29,111 nt of DNA, taken from a virus. A program made the position numbers and the translations under genes. The stretch spans positions 1 through 29,111 of IMG/VR virus record IMGVR_UViG_3300042387_000583; one strand, given 5' to 3'. This document shows, in pieces, positions 6,409-14,167 of the stretch. How positions within the stretch are numbered: the stretch's first letter is position 1; every line of letters begins with the position of its first letter. The notes under the pieces are model-generated. The model saw only the letters and a list, made by a program, of their open reading frames with translations. It was not told where the DNA came from and searched no databases.

Positions 6409-6612
6409 ATGTTCTATTGGGGCGATTACTTAGCCGTAGTATTACTCGTAGGAGTAGCAAGTTTTTTAGCAGGTTGGACAGCGTACGGATTCGCAGAGCG
6501 TAAAGATAAAAAGATAAACCAAGAAGATTTAGACGCTTATGTAGATATTATGTGGGCACACTATAAAGAAAGGTATGCTCAAGATGAGCGCCGTCACAAA
6601 GATAGAGGCTAG
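6409..6612 (+). CDS. Small single-pass membrane protein
   Basis: A 67-residue protein with a hydrophobic segment (YLAVVLLVGVASFLAGWTAYGF, about 7-28, with a possible GxxxG-like face) and a highly charged C-terminal helix (about 30-67) that should lie in the cytoplasm. A ribosome binding site, GAGGAGATA, lies just upstream, overlapping the end of the Ntn-hydrolase gene, so the two are likely co-translated. It could anchor a complex at the membrane; no family recognised. Confidence 0.65.
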   Translation: MFYWGDYLAVVLLVGVASFLAGWTAYGFAERKDKKINQEDLDAYVDIMWAHYKERYAQDERRHKDRG

Positions 6613-6769
6613 ATATATAAGGCTCAAAACTTGTAAGAAGTGTGGGGACACCCAAGTGTTTAGAAAGCCTAGCGAACCTTTATTACAGTTAGATTATCAA
6701 GGAGAGTTATCAAAGTGGAGAGAGATAGTTTTATCTCGCTATATGAAATACCACAAGTGTAATGTTTGA
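6584..6769 (+). CDS. Small zinc-ribbon-like protein
   Basis: 61 residues from the ATG at 6584, which has AAAGAAAGG about 10 bases upstream; the ATG at 6575 is too close to that site. CKKCGD (about 17-22) and HKC near the C-terminus could hold one zinc ion. The middle is helical with two Trp/Tyr-rich stretches. The gene overlaps its neighbours on both sides (29 bases upstream, 8 downstream), consistent with coupled translation. Function unknown. Confidence 0.6.
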   Translation: MSAVTKIEARYIRLKTCKKCGDTQVFRKPSEPLLQLDYQGELSKWREIVLSRYMKYHKCNV

Positions 6770-7517
6770 AAATAGTCCAAGAATTAACGACGACAATAAC
6801 CTAGTACCTGAAAACACAGTTGTAATAGTACCTAAGATTGGTATTACCAAAGAGAGTATTAGCAATGTTATTGAATCTCTTAAGGGCGAAAAGAAAAGAG
6901 ACTTCTTTGTTGAAGCCTCATACTTCTGTTTACCTATGATGATTGCCAACCAATACGGTTTTATTATCAAAAGCACAAGTAATCTAACAATAAAATGGGA
7001 CGGAAAGAAGCCTTTAACCTTTATTGAAAAAGATGAGCTTCCGGGTGGTTTGCATGTATCAAACAGCCCTCAAAGCAATGTTATTAACTTTAGAATACCT
7101 TTCATGTTGAGAACACCACCTTTAGTTAATCTTATGGTCTTAGCCCCACCTAACTTTATGTTACCCACAGGGATAACAGTATTAAATGGAGTTGTAGAGA
7201 CAGATAACTTACAGTTTGATTTCACTTTGAACTTGATGATAAATGAACCAATGACAGTAGAGATTCCCAAAGGCACTCCGATAACAGCGTTGATTCCAAT
7301 ACCAAGAGGTTTTGCAGATAGTTTTGAATTAAAACATGCTGATGAACTATATGATAACAAGGTTATTAACTTTGAGAAACTAAGTCATGGGCAATGGGAA
7401 CACATACGAGATACAGTAGATAAACAACACTATGCAGAAACAGGGCAAAGAGGTAGAAGATACTTCAAAGGGATAGATGCCTGGAACAATCCCTTTAGAT
7501 TCTTTCATCAAAAATAA
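6762..7517 (+). CDS. DUF6065-like protein
   Basis: A 251-residue soluble protein, the last gene of the rightward block. It resembles the DUF6065 family as I remember it: YFCLPMMIANQYGF (about 48-61) matches that family's CLPLxIANxxGW; FRIPFMLRTPPLVNLMVLAPPN (about 107-128) matches its FxxPYLFRTPPGxNLxVxGPxN; a strand reading GVVETDNLQFDFTLN and a proline-rich IPIPRG follow. Members occur in bacteria and phages and have no known activity. The C-terminus (about 205-251) is charged and helical. Six bases after the stop codon the bidirectional terminator begins. The family call is from pattern memory and needs a profile search. Confidence 0.6.
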   Translation: MFENSPRINDDNNLVPENTVVIVPKIGITKESISNVIESLKGEKKRDFFVEASYFCLPMMIANQYGFIIKSTSNLTIKWDGKKPLTFIEKDELPGGLHVSNSPQSNVINFRIPFMLRTPPLVNLMVLAPPNFMLPTGITVLNGVVETDNLQFDFTLNLMINEPMTVEIPKGTPITALIPIPRGFADSFELKHADELYDNKVINFEKLSHGQWEHIRDTVDKQHYAETGQRGRRYFKGIDAWNNPFRFFHQK

Positions 7518-7518
7518 T

Positions 7519-7555
7519 AAAAGCCCCTAGTCATTAAAACTAGGGGCTTTTTAAT
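7519..7555. terminator. Bidirectional terminator between convergent operons
   Basis: AAAAGCCCCTAG (7519-7530) pairs perfectly with CTAGGGGCTTTT (7540-7551) over 12 bp, with a 9-base loop. A T-run follows rightward and an A-run precedes it, giving a T-run leftward, so it can stop transcription from both sides. It sits exactly between the DUF6065-like gene and the reductase gene. Confidence 0.93.
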
Positions 7556-7560
7556 TGATA

Positions 7561-9579
7561 TTACTTTGGAATCTCACAAAAATCAGTAGAGCAATACTTC
7601 TCACCAATAGCGTCGGCTGCCATTCCTGCGTACACATCTGTGAAGTCAATTGGCAATAAATCGTATTTATACTTTTCGTATTCATCTTTAGTTATCTGTG
7701 TGTATGGCATTTGTGGGTAAGTCTCGTTCCCCATAGGTAAGAAGGAAACGGTTTTGAGTTGCCCATCAAACATGTGCAGAACTGTGCCTACGGCATCTTT
7801 TTCTTTATCTTTGTTAAAGGATACTGTTACTGATACTGAGTTGTCTGACCAATGTCTTTGAGCCATCGCTGCGAGTGATACTTTCTCATAGATAGAAACA
7901 TCTTTCTCAGAACGAGAGGCGCTTGATTCAACTGGGAAAAATACAACTGAAGTAGTCTTTGGTGATTCACTAGCAGGTTCGACTCTGTAATTAGCAAACT
8001 TAAAGAGAGGCAACATAGGGTCTTCGTTAGCAAATCTAATAGAGCGTAAGAAGTATTGACCACCGGGAGTCCAATGAACCCCGGGAGATTCTCCTGCAAG
8101 GATTGATACTGTTCCTGATGGCTTTACTGTTGTTAATTTTATCGATTCTCTAATACCAAACCATTCAGAATACACATGGTCATAGTATTGAACTGTTGAG
8201 TAGCCTGACTCCATCCACTCACGCAATACTGGTAAGCCAACTCTGTCAGCAAAGTTAGCAATACCTGAAATAGAAGTACCAATGCGACGATTGCGTTGCA
8301 TGATTGCGTTAGTTTCTTCCCAATGAGTAGGGATAAGCGTAACTGTCTTGGCGTATAAGAAAGCAAACTTCAATGTTCTCTTGAAATCTTCTAGGCTGTC
8401 ATGTCTGTTTAAGTATGTTTCAACGAGAGTACAGCACTCGAATGACTCAAGTGATTGTTCTGCACATGGGTTATATCCGGCTGCGCGATGGTCTTTGTTA
8501 TTAGGTGGGTCAATAAGTCTCCCGTATTTACGGGTTACATCCATCCATATAACGCCCGGCTCACCATTTAATGCAATGCCGTCGATAATAGTAGATAGGT
8601 CATCACCAACAGATACTTCAACAGAGTTGTTAGACATCCAAGCCCAACCCGGATTCTTTGTATCGTATGAGTTTCTTTGTGGATATACTTCTGGGTTCTT
8701 TAGATTAAGGAAGTCTTTATCATCCAAGCGACCAAGCAATAGTTCAGCAGAACGTCGTACATTTCCTGATACAACACAAACTCCGATTAAATTACCAATG
8801 TCTGCAATATCAACTCTAGTTAGTTTAGAACCTGCACGATTAGCGAATATTACCGAGATTGCCTTGTGTAAACGCATCAACGGTTCGGGCCCAGCTGCTG
8901 TGCCTCCAAAAGTTTTAATAGGTGCTCCTGCTGGTCTTACTTGAGAATAGTCAAATATTAGTTTAGATTGGTCTGGTTTTAGATAAGAATTGATTAGTGC
9001 GTTAGTTGATTCAACCCATCCCTCTCTGGTATCTGGGATGACATGGGTAACTTCTTCTTTTGGTTCGTAGATGGTGAAATCTTTATCTGCACCCTTGTCA
9101 TCAAATCCCACACCCACTCCAAGCATGGATGCTTCCATTAGAAATGCAAATGGTTTAGCAGGGTCTAGTTTAGTCATAGACGCAGTAGAAACAAATGAAC
9201 AGTTTTGCAAAGCGGCGGAGTTTCGTTGTTCATTAACAATAGGAGTTCCCATTACCCATAGTCCTCGACCCGGTGGGGTCCATTTCAAATTAAATAATCT
9301 ATCAAACGCTTCTTTAGCAGAGGCTTGACCTTTGGAATCATTCCATGGAAGTCTGCTGGTTTTACACCAATCCTTTTGAATTGAGTACATGCCATTGATT
9401 ACTCTTTCGCATACATCAACCCATGTCTCTTTAGTTCCATCAGCCTTTAATCTGGAGTAAGTTCTAAGAAAAGTTATTTCCCCAACTGAGTTACCACCTG
9501 CATCTTGATAACCCCAAGGTACTTTTTTATCTTTGTAACCTGCTACGAAATCTTCTGCTAATTTGAACGAAAAAGCCAT
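7561..9579 (-). CDS. nrdJ: Adenosylcobalamin-dependent ribonucleotide reductase (class II, monomeric type)
   Basis: A 672-residue class II reductase that makes deoxynucleotides using adenosylcobalamin; the Lactobacillus leichmannii-type enzyme uses nucleoside triphosphates. Visible catalytic features: Cys127 in LQNCSF; NPCAE (370-374), with the radical Cys372 and Glu374; Cys383 eleven residues later, as in C408/C419 of that enzyme; the phosphate-binding TVKPSGTVSILAGES region; and a C-terminal CSTDFC (663-668) giving the CxxxxC shuttle pair. At 672 residues it is somewhat shorter than the 739-residue reference. No small subunit is needed. The ATG has an AGGAGA site 5 bases upstream and a leader of about 150 bases. 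The phage would need cobalamin from the host or environment. Confidence 0.95.
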   Translation of the reverse strand: MAFSFKLAEDFVAGYKDKKVPWGYQDAGGNSVGEITFLRTYSRLKADGTKETWVDVCERVINGMYSIQKDWCKTSRLPWNDSKGQASAKEAFDRLFNLKWTPPGRGLWVMGTPIVNEQRNSAALQNCSFVSTASMTKLDPAKPFAFLMEASMLGVGVGFDDKGADKDFTIYEPKEEVTHVIPDTREGWVESTNALINSYLKPDQSKLIFDYSQVRPAGAPIKTFGGTAAGPEPLMRLHKAISVIFANRAGSKLTRVDIADIGNLIGVCVVSGNVRRSAELLLGRLDDKDFLNLKNPEVYPQRNSYDTKNPGWAWMSNNSVEVSVGDDLSTIIDGIALNGEPGVIWMDVTRKYGRLIDPPNNKDHRAAGYNPCAEQSLESFECCTLVETYLNRHDSLEDFKRTLKFAFLYAKTVTLIPTHWEETNAIMQRNRRIGTSISGIANFADRVGLPVLREWMESGYSTVQYYDHVYSEWFGIRESIKLTTVKPSGTVSILAGESPGVHWTPGGQYFLRSIRFANEDPMLPLFKFANYRVEPASESPKTTSVVFFPVESSASRSEKDVSIYEKVSLAAMAQRHWSDNSVSVTVSFNKDKEKDAVGTVLHMFDGQLKTVSFLPMGNETYPQMPYTQITKDEYEKYKYDLLPIDFTDVYAGMAADAIGEKYCSTDFCEIPK

Positions 9580-9731
9580 TTAATCTCTCCTAAAAATAAA
9601 AGTACCATTGTGGTAAGTGTGGGGGGAATAACCAATCTTACAGAGTCTTAACCTAGTGCACAACCCTTGCTAGCGCCACTTTAGAGAGTGGTGTGTTTCA
9701 TATACTTGTAAGGCTTATTATAATGATAACT
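9580..9731 (-). promoter_or_regulatory. Leader and possible promoter of the reductase gene
   Basis: This 152-base gap precedes nrdJ on the leftward strand. Read leftward it holds TTGTGC, then 17 bases, then TAAGAT (about 9655-9627), a weak -35/-10 pair. It also holds a 5-bp hairpin CCACT/AGTGG (around 9676-9691) and a small palindrome TACCA-TTG-TGGTA (9603-9615) near the start codon. I looked for a cobalamin riboswitch, whose B12 box would be expected, and saw none; the gap is also too short for a full one. Confidence 0.3.
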
Positions 9732-11213
9732 TTATTCTTCGATTGCGCCTTTAATTATTTGATTGGTTGTGTTGGCATCGAATCCGCCATTAGGCATTTC
9801 TCTTAATGCTTGTGCTTTATCACCAAAAATAGAAGACAATACACCTGCACCTGCGGCTCGTCCTTCTACTGATAACTTAATAAAAGATGAAGAATCATCT
9901 AATTCTTTAACTGTCTTTAACAGTTTAAATAACCTATCTATCTCTTGGGAAACGTTAGGGTCTGGGTATCCACCGTTAATTTCTTCAGAAAAACGAGCAA
10001 AAGCCACTCTTTGACCCTGCATTTCTACTATTGCATTGATTAAAGCCTTTAATTGGTCTTTAGTTTTAACTTCAACAGGTAAGTTAAAAGCACATTGGTT
10101 CTGCGGCTTGAAGGCCGGGCAATTGGCTGCAACAAAGCAGGTATCACACATTCTTAACGAACCTTGGTTAGATTTAACTACTGGAACATCTTTTATTACA
10201 TCATTTCCATCTTCATCTTGTTCAATTACGGTCTTAAATTCGTAACCAAAGACGGGTAAATTGGTCATTTCAGTTGGATTTCTGCGTTCAAGTTTCCGCA
10301 TCGGAGTACCCTTATTATCACTATCTGGTGGGTACATTTCCACATTAGAACCGAATACTATTTCCTCACTATTATCATTATAAGAAGAATCATCTGGCTT
10401 ATTGTGAATCATATTTAATCTAAACTCCAATTGTTGGTATGACCACAAAGCCAACTTACTAATCTCTTTTAGGTCGTCTGTAATAATCTTATCGAAGTCT
10501 AAGCCTGCTTTCTCATAGACGTGGCGATATCTTGAACGTGCTTGTTCCTTCATTCTTTTTGGGTATCTAACTAATTTAGTACCGTCCCAAACGATTGTTT
10601 CCCCATTCATCATTGGCGATAGCCATGACATAGTGCTGGCTGTTTCCAAGGTAACTTGGCGTAGGTTATCAGGCTTAGCGCACGCTAAAGCATGGAATCT
10701 AGTCTCTTGATTGAAGGATATGGACTTAGTTAAAGCGGCTAAGTAATGGTGGTTTTCTATATCTTCACCAGTTATGGCAACATTTAGATAGTTGTCCGCT
10801 AGTTTTCTTAATCCATCCGTGCCAGTGGAGTCATCCCATACAACCCAGAACTTACCTTCAGGAACTTGAGACCAACAGGTCTTTCTTTGTTGCTCTACAA
10901 AATCAGTCGTTAATAGTGGGTGGTCAAACTCGGTAAAACTATCAATACAATCGATATTATTAGCTACAAAGGTCTCATAATCAGCTGCAAATTGCTCTAG
11001 CTCAGCTGAGCTCAGCTGCAATCCCTTTGGAACGCCTGCATGTAAATGTATCCTCATACTATTATCAAAGTATGTTGAGAATAGGTAATCTTTGTTTTTA
11101 GGAAGCCCTCTTTTAACTAATCTCCAATAACTAACCCCTACTTCTAAAACCCCTGCTTCTTCGAGGATGGTTCTATTACTGGGAACATCTGCTCCTAGGT
11201 AAATAATTTTCAT
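9732..11213 (-). CDS. TGT-like (queuine/archaeosine transglycosylase fold, possibly DpdA-like) protein with Cys4 domain
   Basis: A 493-residue, two-part protein. The first 270 residues look like a TIM barrel related to tRNA-guanine transglycosylases: MKIIYLGADVPSNR at the N-terminus, then NNIDCIDSFTEFD, FWVVWDD, and FHALACAKPDNLRQV followed by TMSWLS, where TGT enzymes have their HGxGxP and specificity region. Similar phage proteins are labelled queuine transferase or DpdA, which exchanges guanine in DNA for 7-deazaguanines. The C-terminal part has a Cys4 motif, CDTC-x5-C-x8-C (about 355-373), then a helical region, possibly a zinc or Fe-S site. No preQ0 synthesis genes are in the window. It overlaps the next upstream gene by four bases. 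The fold call is moderate; substrate and activity are unknown. Confidence 0.5.
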   Translation of the reverse strand: MKIIYLGADVPSNRTILEEAGVLEVGVSYWRLVKRGLPKNKDYLFSTYFDNSMRIHLHAGVPKGLQLSSAELEQFAADYETFVANNIDCIDSFTEFDHPLLTTDFVEQQRKTCWSQVPEGKFWVVWDDSTGTDGLRKLADNYLNVAITGEDIENHHYLAALTKSISFNQETRFHALACAKPDNLRQVTLETASTMSWLSPMMNGETIVWDGTKLVRYPKRMKEQARSRYRHVYEKAGLDFDKIITDDLKEISKLALWSYQQLEFRLNMIHNKPDDSSYNDNSEEIVFGSNVEMYPPDSDNKGTPMRKLERRNPTEMTNLPVFGYEFKTVIEQDEDGNDVIKDVPVVKSNQGSLRMCDTCFVAANCPAFKPQNQCAFNLPVEVKTKDQLKALINAIVEMQGQRVAFARFSEEINGGYPDPNVSQEIDRLFKLLKTVKELDDSSSFIKLSVEGRAAGAGVLSSIFGDKAQALREMPNGGFDANTTNQIIKGAIEE

Positions 11214-11671
11214 TTAACCCGTTTGTCTTCAAAGTACATCTCGTTTTGTTTATCAATTTCTGCTTGTATATCAGCCCAACGTCTTACGCCTTGTGCCATA
11301 TCTGGTCTAAATTCAGGTCGTATGTACTGTGGGTGTAGAAACAGTAAAGTTTCAATGCCTTCTTCTAATAAATCTTTTGCTAACTCAGTGTCTGAAGTAA
11401 CTACAAAATCAACTTTACCCTGTGACCTGGCGTAATCTACCTGTCGCTTTAAAAGGCTTCTTCCATATTCTTTTTGAACATACTCTTTATCGATTAGATT
11501 ATCAACTTTGCTTATTTTATTACTGACTAGCCAGTTCTCGGCTTCAGCTTTATCTTCACATAAAATAAATACTCTATGAAATTCATTCAAACAACGGTAA
11601 AGGGCAACACCAGAAACTATGGGTTTTTTCTTGATGCGTAAAACATCGTCTAAGGTTATTAGTATCGCCAT
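11210..11671 (-). CDS. HAD-like protein, possibly degenerate
   Basis: A 153-residue protein with a Rossmann-like alternation of strands and helices that resembles small HAD phosphatases: MAILITLDDVLRI at the start, FILCEDKAEAENWL in the motif II position, and DFVVTSDTELAKDLLEEGIETLLFL as a late strand-helix-strand. A working HAD enzyme needs DxD at the first motif; here only the adjacent Asp pair in TLDDV is present, so it may be inactive or have changed function. Its last four bases overlap the TGT-like gene, suggesting a joint role. The assignment is tentative. Confidence 0.4.
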   Translation of the reverse strand: MAILITLDDVLRIKKKPIVSGVALYRCLNEFHRVFILCEDKAEAENWLVSNKISKVDNLIDKEYVQKEYGRSLLKRQVDYARSQGKVDFVVTSDTELAKDLLEEGIETLLFLHPQYIRPEFRPDMAQGVRRWADIQAEIDKQNEMYFEDKRVK

Positions 11672-11692
11672 TGTGCTCCGTATTTATATCTG

Positions 11693-12622
11693 TTACTTTC
11701 GAGTAACAGCCCTGCGTATCAATAGACTAGCATCAGGTAGTTCTGCGCCGTAGGTTTGAGCCTCAAATTCTCTGCGTGTTTTGCTAGAAATATCTTTTAA
11801 TGCTTTTAATGCTTGTACTATTCCAGATGACTTACCGACTTGCCAACGATAATTAGCGTAGTCAGCGTATCCTAATCCTTCTGGACTAAAGGCGTAGTTT
11901 CTACCTTTATGTATATCTTCAAACAAAGCAGAACCTTGGTCTACAGCCAACCTTAAAGTTGCTTCTGCGTTTAATCTTGCGGCATCAGATTTAGCACCAC
12001 TTGCTTGAGTCAAGGCTTGTTCGTATCTTGTTAATATTTCTAAAGCCATGCTTTTATCTTTTTGTGCTTTATTAATCCATACCTTGTCTGGGTTCACTGT
12101 CTCTATGACTGGGTCAACTGTCCAATCATCTGCAGTCAATGAATAGGCTGCGTAGGGTTTAATCTTCTTAATATCAGCAATAACATTTACATAAAATGTT
12201 AATTCAAATGAATCTAAAAACTTGTTAGTAAAGGGATGCAGCTCATTTCTAAACCCTTCGTTTAGCATAGAAGCTATTTCTTTGTCGCTAAATCTAACGT
12301 AGTTTTGATTAGAACTACGGAATATTACATAGTCAATGCCTATAAGACAATCTAAATCAGCGGGTTCTCTAGCTGCAGCCCAGCTAAACGATACCCCTGA
12401 ACCAGCTAGCCAAACATTGGACCAGCTCTCGGCATCTTGATAATTTTTGTTTAAATGCGTGAAAAGAATCGATAATATTGCATCTCTAACAGATGATATT
12501 AACTTCTTGTTTCTAAATAGACGAGGGTCTAACCCTGGCTCTGGGGTGCTGAAATAGGAGGTTTCAGAAGGCTCAGCTTTTACTGATGAAGCCTGGGATA
12601 ACAATGCTTGATAATAATCCAC
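11693..12622 (-). CDS. Nucleotidyltransferase-fold protein
   Basis: A 309-residue protein whose N-terminal half carries a nucleotidyltransferase signature: GSGVSFSWAAAREPADLDCLIGID (about 76-99), which fits hG[GS] followed after a spacer by DxD (ADLDCL) as the metal-binding pair. A third acidic residue may lie in SFELTFYVNVIAD. The C-terminal half (about 190-309) is helical and Ala-rich, as in many poly(A)-polymerase-like enzymes, where it positions substrate. It could add nucleotides to RNA or modify another substrate; the target is not evident. It overlaps the preceding small gene by one base and precedes the HAD-like and TGT-like genes. Confidence 0.6.
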   Translation of the reverse strand: MDYYQALLSQASSVKAEPSETSYFSTPEPGLDPRLFRNKKLISSVRDAILSILFTHLNKNYQDAESWSNVWLAGSGVSFSWAAAREPADLDCLIGIDYVIFRSSNQNYVRFSDKEIASMLNEGFRNELHPFTNKFLDSFELTFYVNVIADIKKIKPYAAYSLTADDWTVDPVIETVNPDKVWINKAQKDKSMALEILTRYEQALTQASGAKSDAARLNAEATLRLAVDQGSALFEDIHKGRNYAFSPEGLGYADYANYRWQVGKSSGIVQALKALKDISSKTRREFEAQTYGAELPDASLLIRRAVTRK

Positions 12623-12822
12623 TACGACTCCTTTTCTTCTTTATTAAACGCAATATTATATGGTTTTGTTCTTTCTTGATTATCCACTTTTAGTGGGGCC
12701 ATATAACCACAGCTGATGTGTGAGGCTATAAATCGGTTAGCCATTAACCATAATTCTTCTTCATGACCGTCAGCATCGACGTGAAAGGACGCCTCACATG
12801 TACAGTTCATTTCAAAGAACAC
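12622..12822 (-). CDS. Small Cys-containing protein of unknown function
   Basis: A 66-residue acidic protein. It probably starts at the GTG (complement of 12820-12822) with GAGAG about 6 bases upstream; an in-frame ATG at 12810 (MNCTCEASF) lacks a visible ribosome binding site. CTC near the start and SHISCGYM in the middle could bind metal. Its stop overlaps the start of the nucleotidyltransferase-fold gene, so both are likely made together. No family recognised. Confidence 0.5.
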   Translation of the reverse strand: MFFEMNCTCEASFHVDADGHEEELWLMANRFIASHISCGYMAPLKVDNQERTKPYNIAFNKEEKES

Positions 12823-12831
12823 GGGCGCTCT

Positions 12832-13065
12832 CTATTCTTGTTTAAGCCTTGCTACTACTCTTTCGGACAACTCGTCTTGAGCTATTGCTTCTGATAAATC
12901 CCTACAAGCCTGTCTAATATCAGCTCTTGTAGCGTCTCTAACAACCAAAAACGCAGATGTTAGGTCTGTTGTAGCTCTAAACGAACCATCCAGCTCTTTA
13001 ATAATTATAAACGCAGTCTCGGCATCTGGCTGTTCTTGTGCTTCTATCATGCCACCTTCACTCAT
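12832..13065 (-). CDS. Small acidic protein of unknown function
   Basis: A 77-residue acidic protein. Its start overlaps the stop of the gene before it by four bases (ATGA). AETAFIIIKELDGSFRATTDL (about 15-35) suggests a beta hairpin, followed by a helical C-terminal half (residues 45-77). There is one Cys. Many actinophages carry a protein of this size with an IIxxxDGxxxAxxDL-like hairpin near an operon boundary, but I cannot assign a role. Confidence 0.6.
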   Translation of the reverse strand: MSEGGMIEAQEQPDAETAFIIIKELDGSFRATTDLTSAFLVVRDATRADIRQACRDLSEAIAQDELSERVVARLKQE

Positions 13066-13604
13066 TTATTCAATCCTTTCGATTCATTGAACTTATGCAT
13101 GTTAAATGATTTGACTGGGCAGAAATCGCAAAGGTATACCTTTGGACCTTTAGCCTCTGCTCTACCTAAACCTAATTCACGGCGCTCTTTATCTGTTCCT
13201 GGCTTAAGTCTTTTCTTTTCTGACTTGTAGTCTGGGCATTGACCTTGTGGTCTGTTGTGCTCTTTGTAGCACTTCATAGCATCTTCGTGGAATGTCATCT
13301 TTACGTCATAAAAATTAGTTCCAAATACGTCTAATCCTGTTGAACCTACGTTAATTTGTTTAATAATTTCTTCACGAATTTTAGGAACAACCCAGTAACG
13401 AAGTGGGAATTTAAGTAAGTTACCTATGTGAGGTTGAGGACGTTGATGTTTTTCTACAGATATGTTTAGTAATAAATCGTCAGAAGGACGGCCTTCATAA
13501 TCTGGAAGTTCTTCAATACTCTTACAAGTACGACAGACTAATAATCTTATTTGGGACTCGTCTGTGGGTTTAGCGGTTTCCCCAAGAATAGGTATATCTG
13601 CCAT
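13062..13604 (-). CDS. Cysteine-containing protein of unknown function
   Basis: A 180-residue, basic protein. CRTCKS (about 24-29) near the N-terminus and CDFC (about 158-161) near the C-terminus could form one zinc site across the fold; C131 and C142 (KCYKEHNRPQGQCPDY) add a further Cys pair. The middle reads as a soluble alpha/beta domain (about 60-125), followed by a lysine/arginine-rich stretch. The ATG has TAGGAGC upstream. Nucleic-acid binding is plausible from the charge and Cys pairs but not shown. Confidence 0.6.
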   Translation of the reverse strand: MADIPILGETAKPTDESQIRLLVCRTCKSIEELPDYEGRPSDDLLLNISVEKHQRPQPHIGNLLKFPLRYWVVPKIREEIIKQINVGSTGLDVFGTNFYDVKMTFHEDAMKCYKEHNRPQGQCPDYKSEKKRLKPGTDKERRELGLGRAEAKGPKVYLCDFCPVKSFNMHKFNESKGLNK

Positions 13605-13632
13605 ATAATGCTCCTAATAGTAGTACGGTTTA

Positions 13633-13653
13633 TATTACCAGATGTAGGTAATA
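13633..13653. other. Small hairpin in intergenic gap
   Basis: TATTACC (13633-13639) pairs with GGTAATA (13647-13653) around a 7-base loop in the 53-base gap between two leftward genes. There is no T-run; it could be an operator or an mRNA structure. Confidence 0.35.
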
Positions 13654-13657
13654 CTGC

Positions 13658-14167
13658 TTATCTACGACTTCTTGACGCTCCTGCTACATCTGCTTTCATG
13701 CTTTGTAGCTTCTTTTCATTTGATGTGCATGTTGGGCAAGTTGGTTCATCTTTAAAAGTACTAACGTTTGAACATCCTGCTCCAGCACATGGACCAGGTT
13801 GTCCACTTGGGTAACCTTTTGCAGATGCTTGTTTATGGTATGCGGCTCTAGCAGATTCTCTTTCTGCACCACTTGAAGCTAAAAATTTACCATAATGTTT
13901 TTCTAATTCTTGTCCAACGCGTTTTGTTGGTTTTGGGTAATCTTCTGTTTTAGGTGCATCTGGATTAAAACCTCTTGGTGCGCCTTTATATTTTTCAACT
14001 TTATGAACCATTAAGTTACGTTCTTTATATGGCTCCATTTGTTTTGCCATATTTTCACGATAATTCATTTGAGCAAGTTCAGATTGTGCTTTGCGTACTA
14101 TCTTACGTCCTGTACCACTTTTAACAGGTACGGAATCTGTTGGTGCAAAGACTTTAACTTTTTTCAT
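13658..14167 (-). CDS. Basic protein with C-terminal Cys4 motif
   Basis: A 169-residue, strongly basic protein. The first 25 residues are Lys/Val/Pro-rich, the middle (30-115) is helical and charged, and the C-terminal part has C-x4-C followed by C-x2-C (PCAGAGC and CPTC), a likely zinc site, ending ASRSRR. This is a pattern for nucleic-acid or virion-associated proteins; no family is recognised. Its start shares the last base of the preceding gene. It belongs to a run of about eight similar orphan genes (12832-15958). Confidence 0.6.
   Translation of the reverse strand: MKKVKVFAPTDSVPVKSGTGRKIVRKAQSELAQMNYRENMAKQMEPYKERNLMVHKVEKYKGAPRGFNPDAPKTEDYPKPTKRVGQELEKHYGKFLASSGAERESARAAYHKQASAKGYPSGQPGPCAGAGCSNVSTFKDEPTCPTCTSNEKKLQSMKADVAGASRSRR

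Noticed and set aside
8348-8944. A 198-codon open frame on the + strand inside the reductase gene
   Set aside because: It is antisense to nrdJ, whose frame carries all class II reductase motifs. The + strand translation has no recognisable family, no ribosome binding site of note and a composition typical of an antisense frame.
9580-9731. A cobalamin riboswitch before the B12-dependent reductase
   Set aside because: The gap is only 152 bases and I see no B12 box or the expected long pairing; only weak small hairpins are present.
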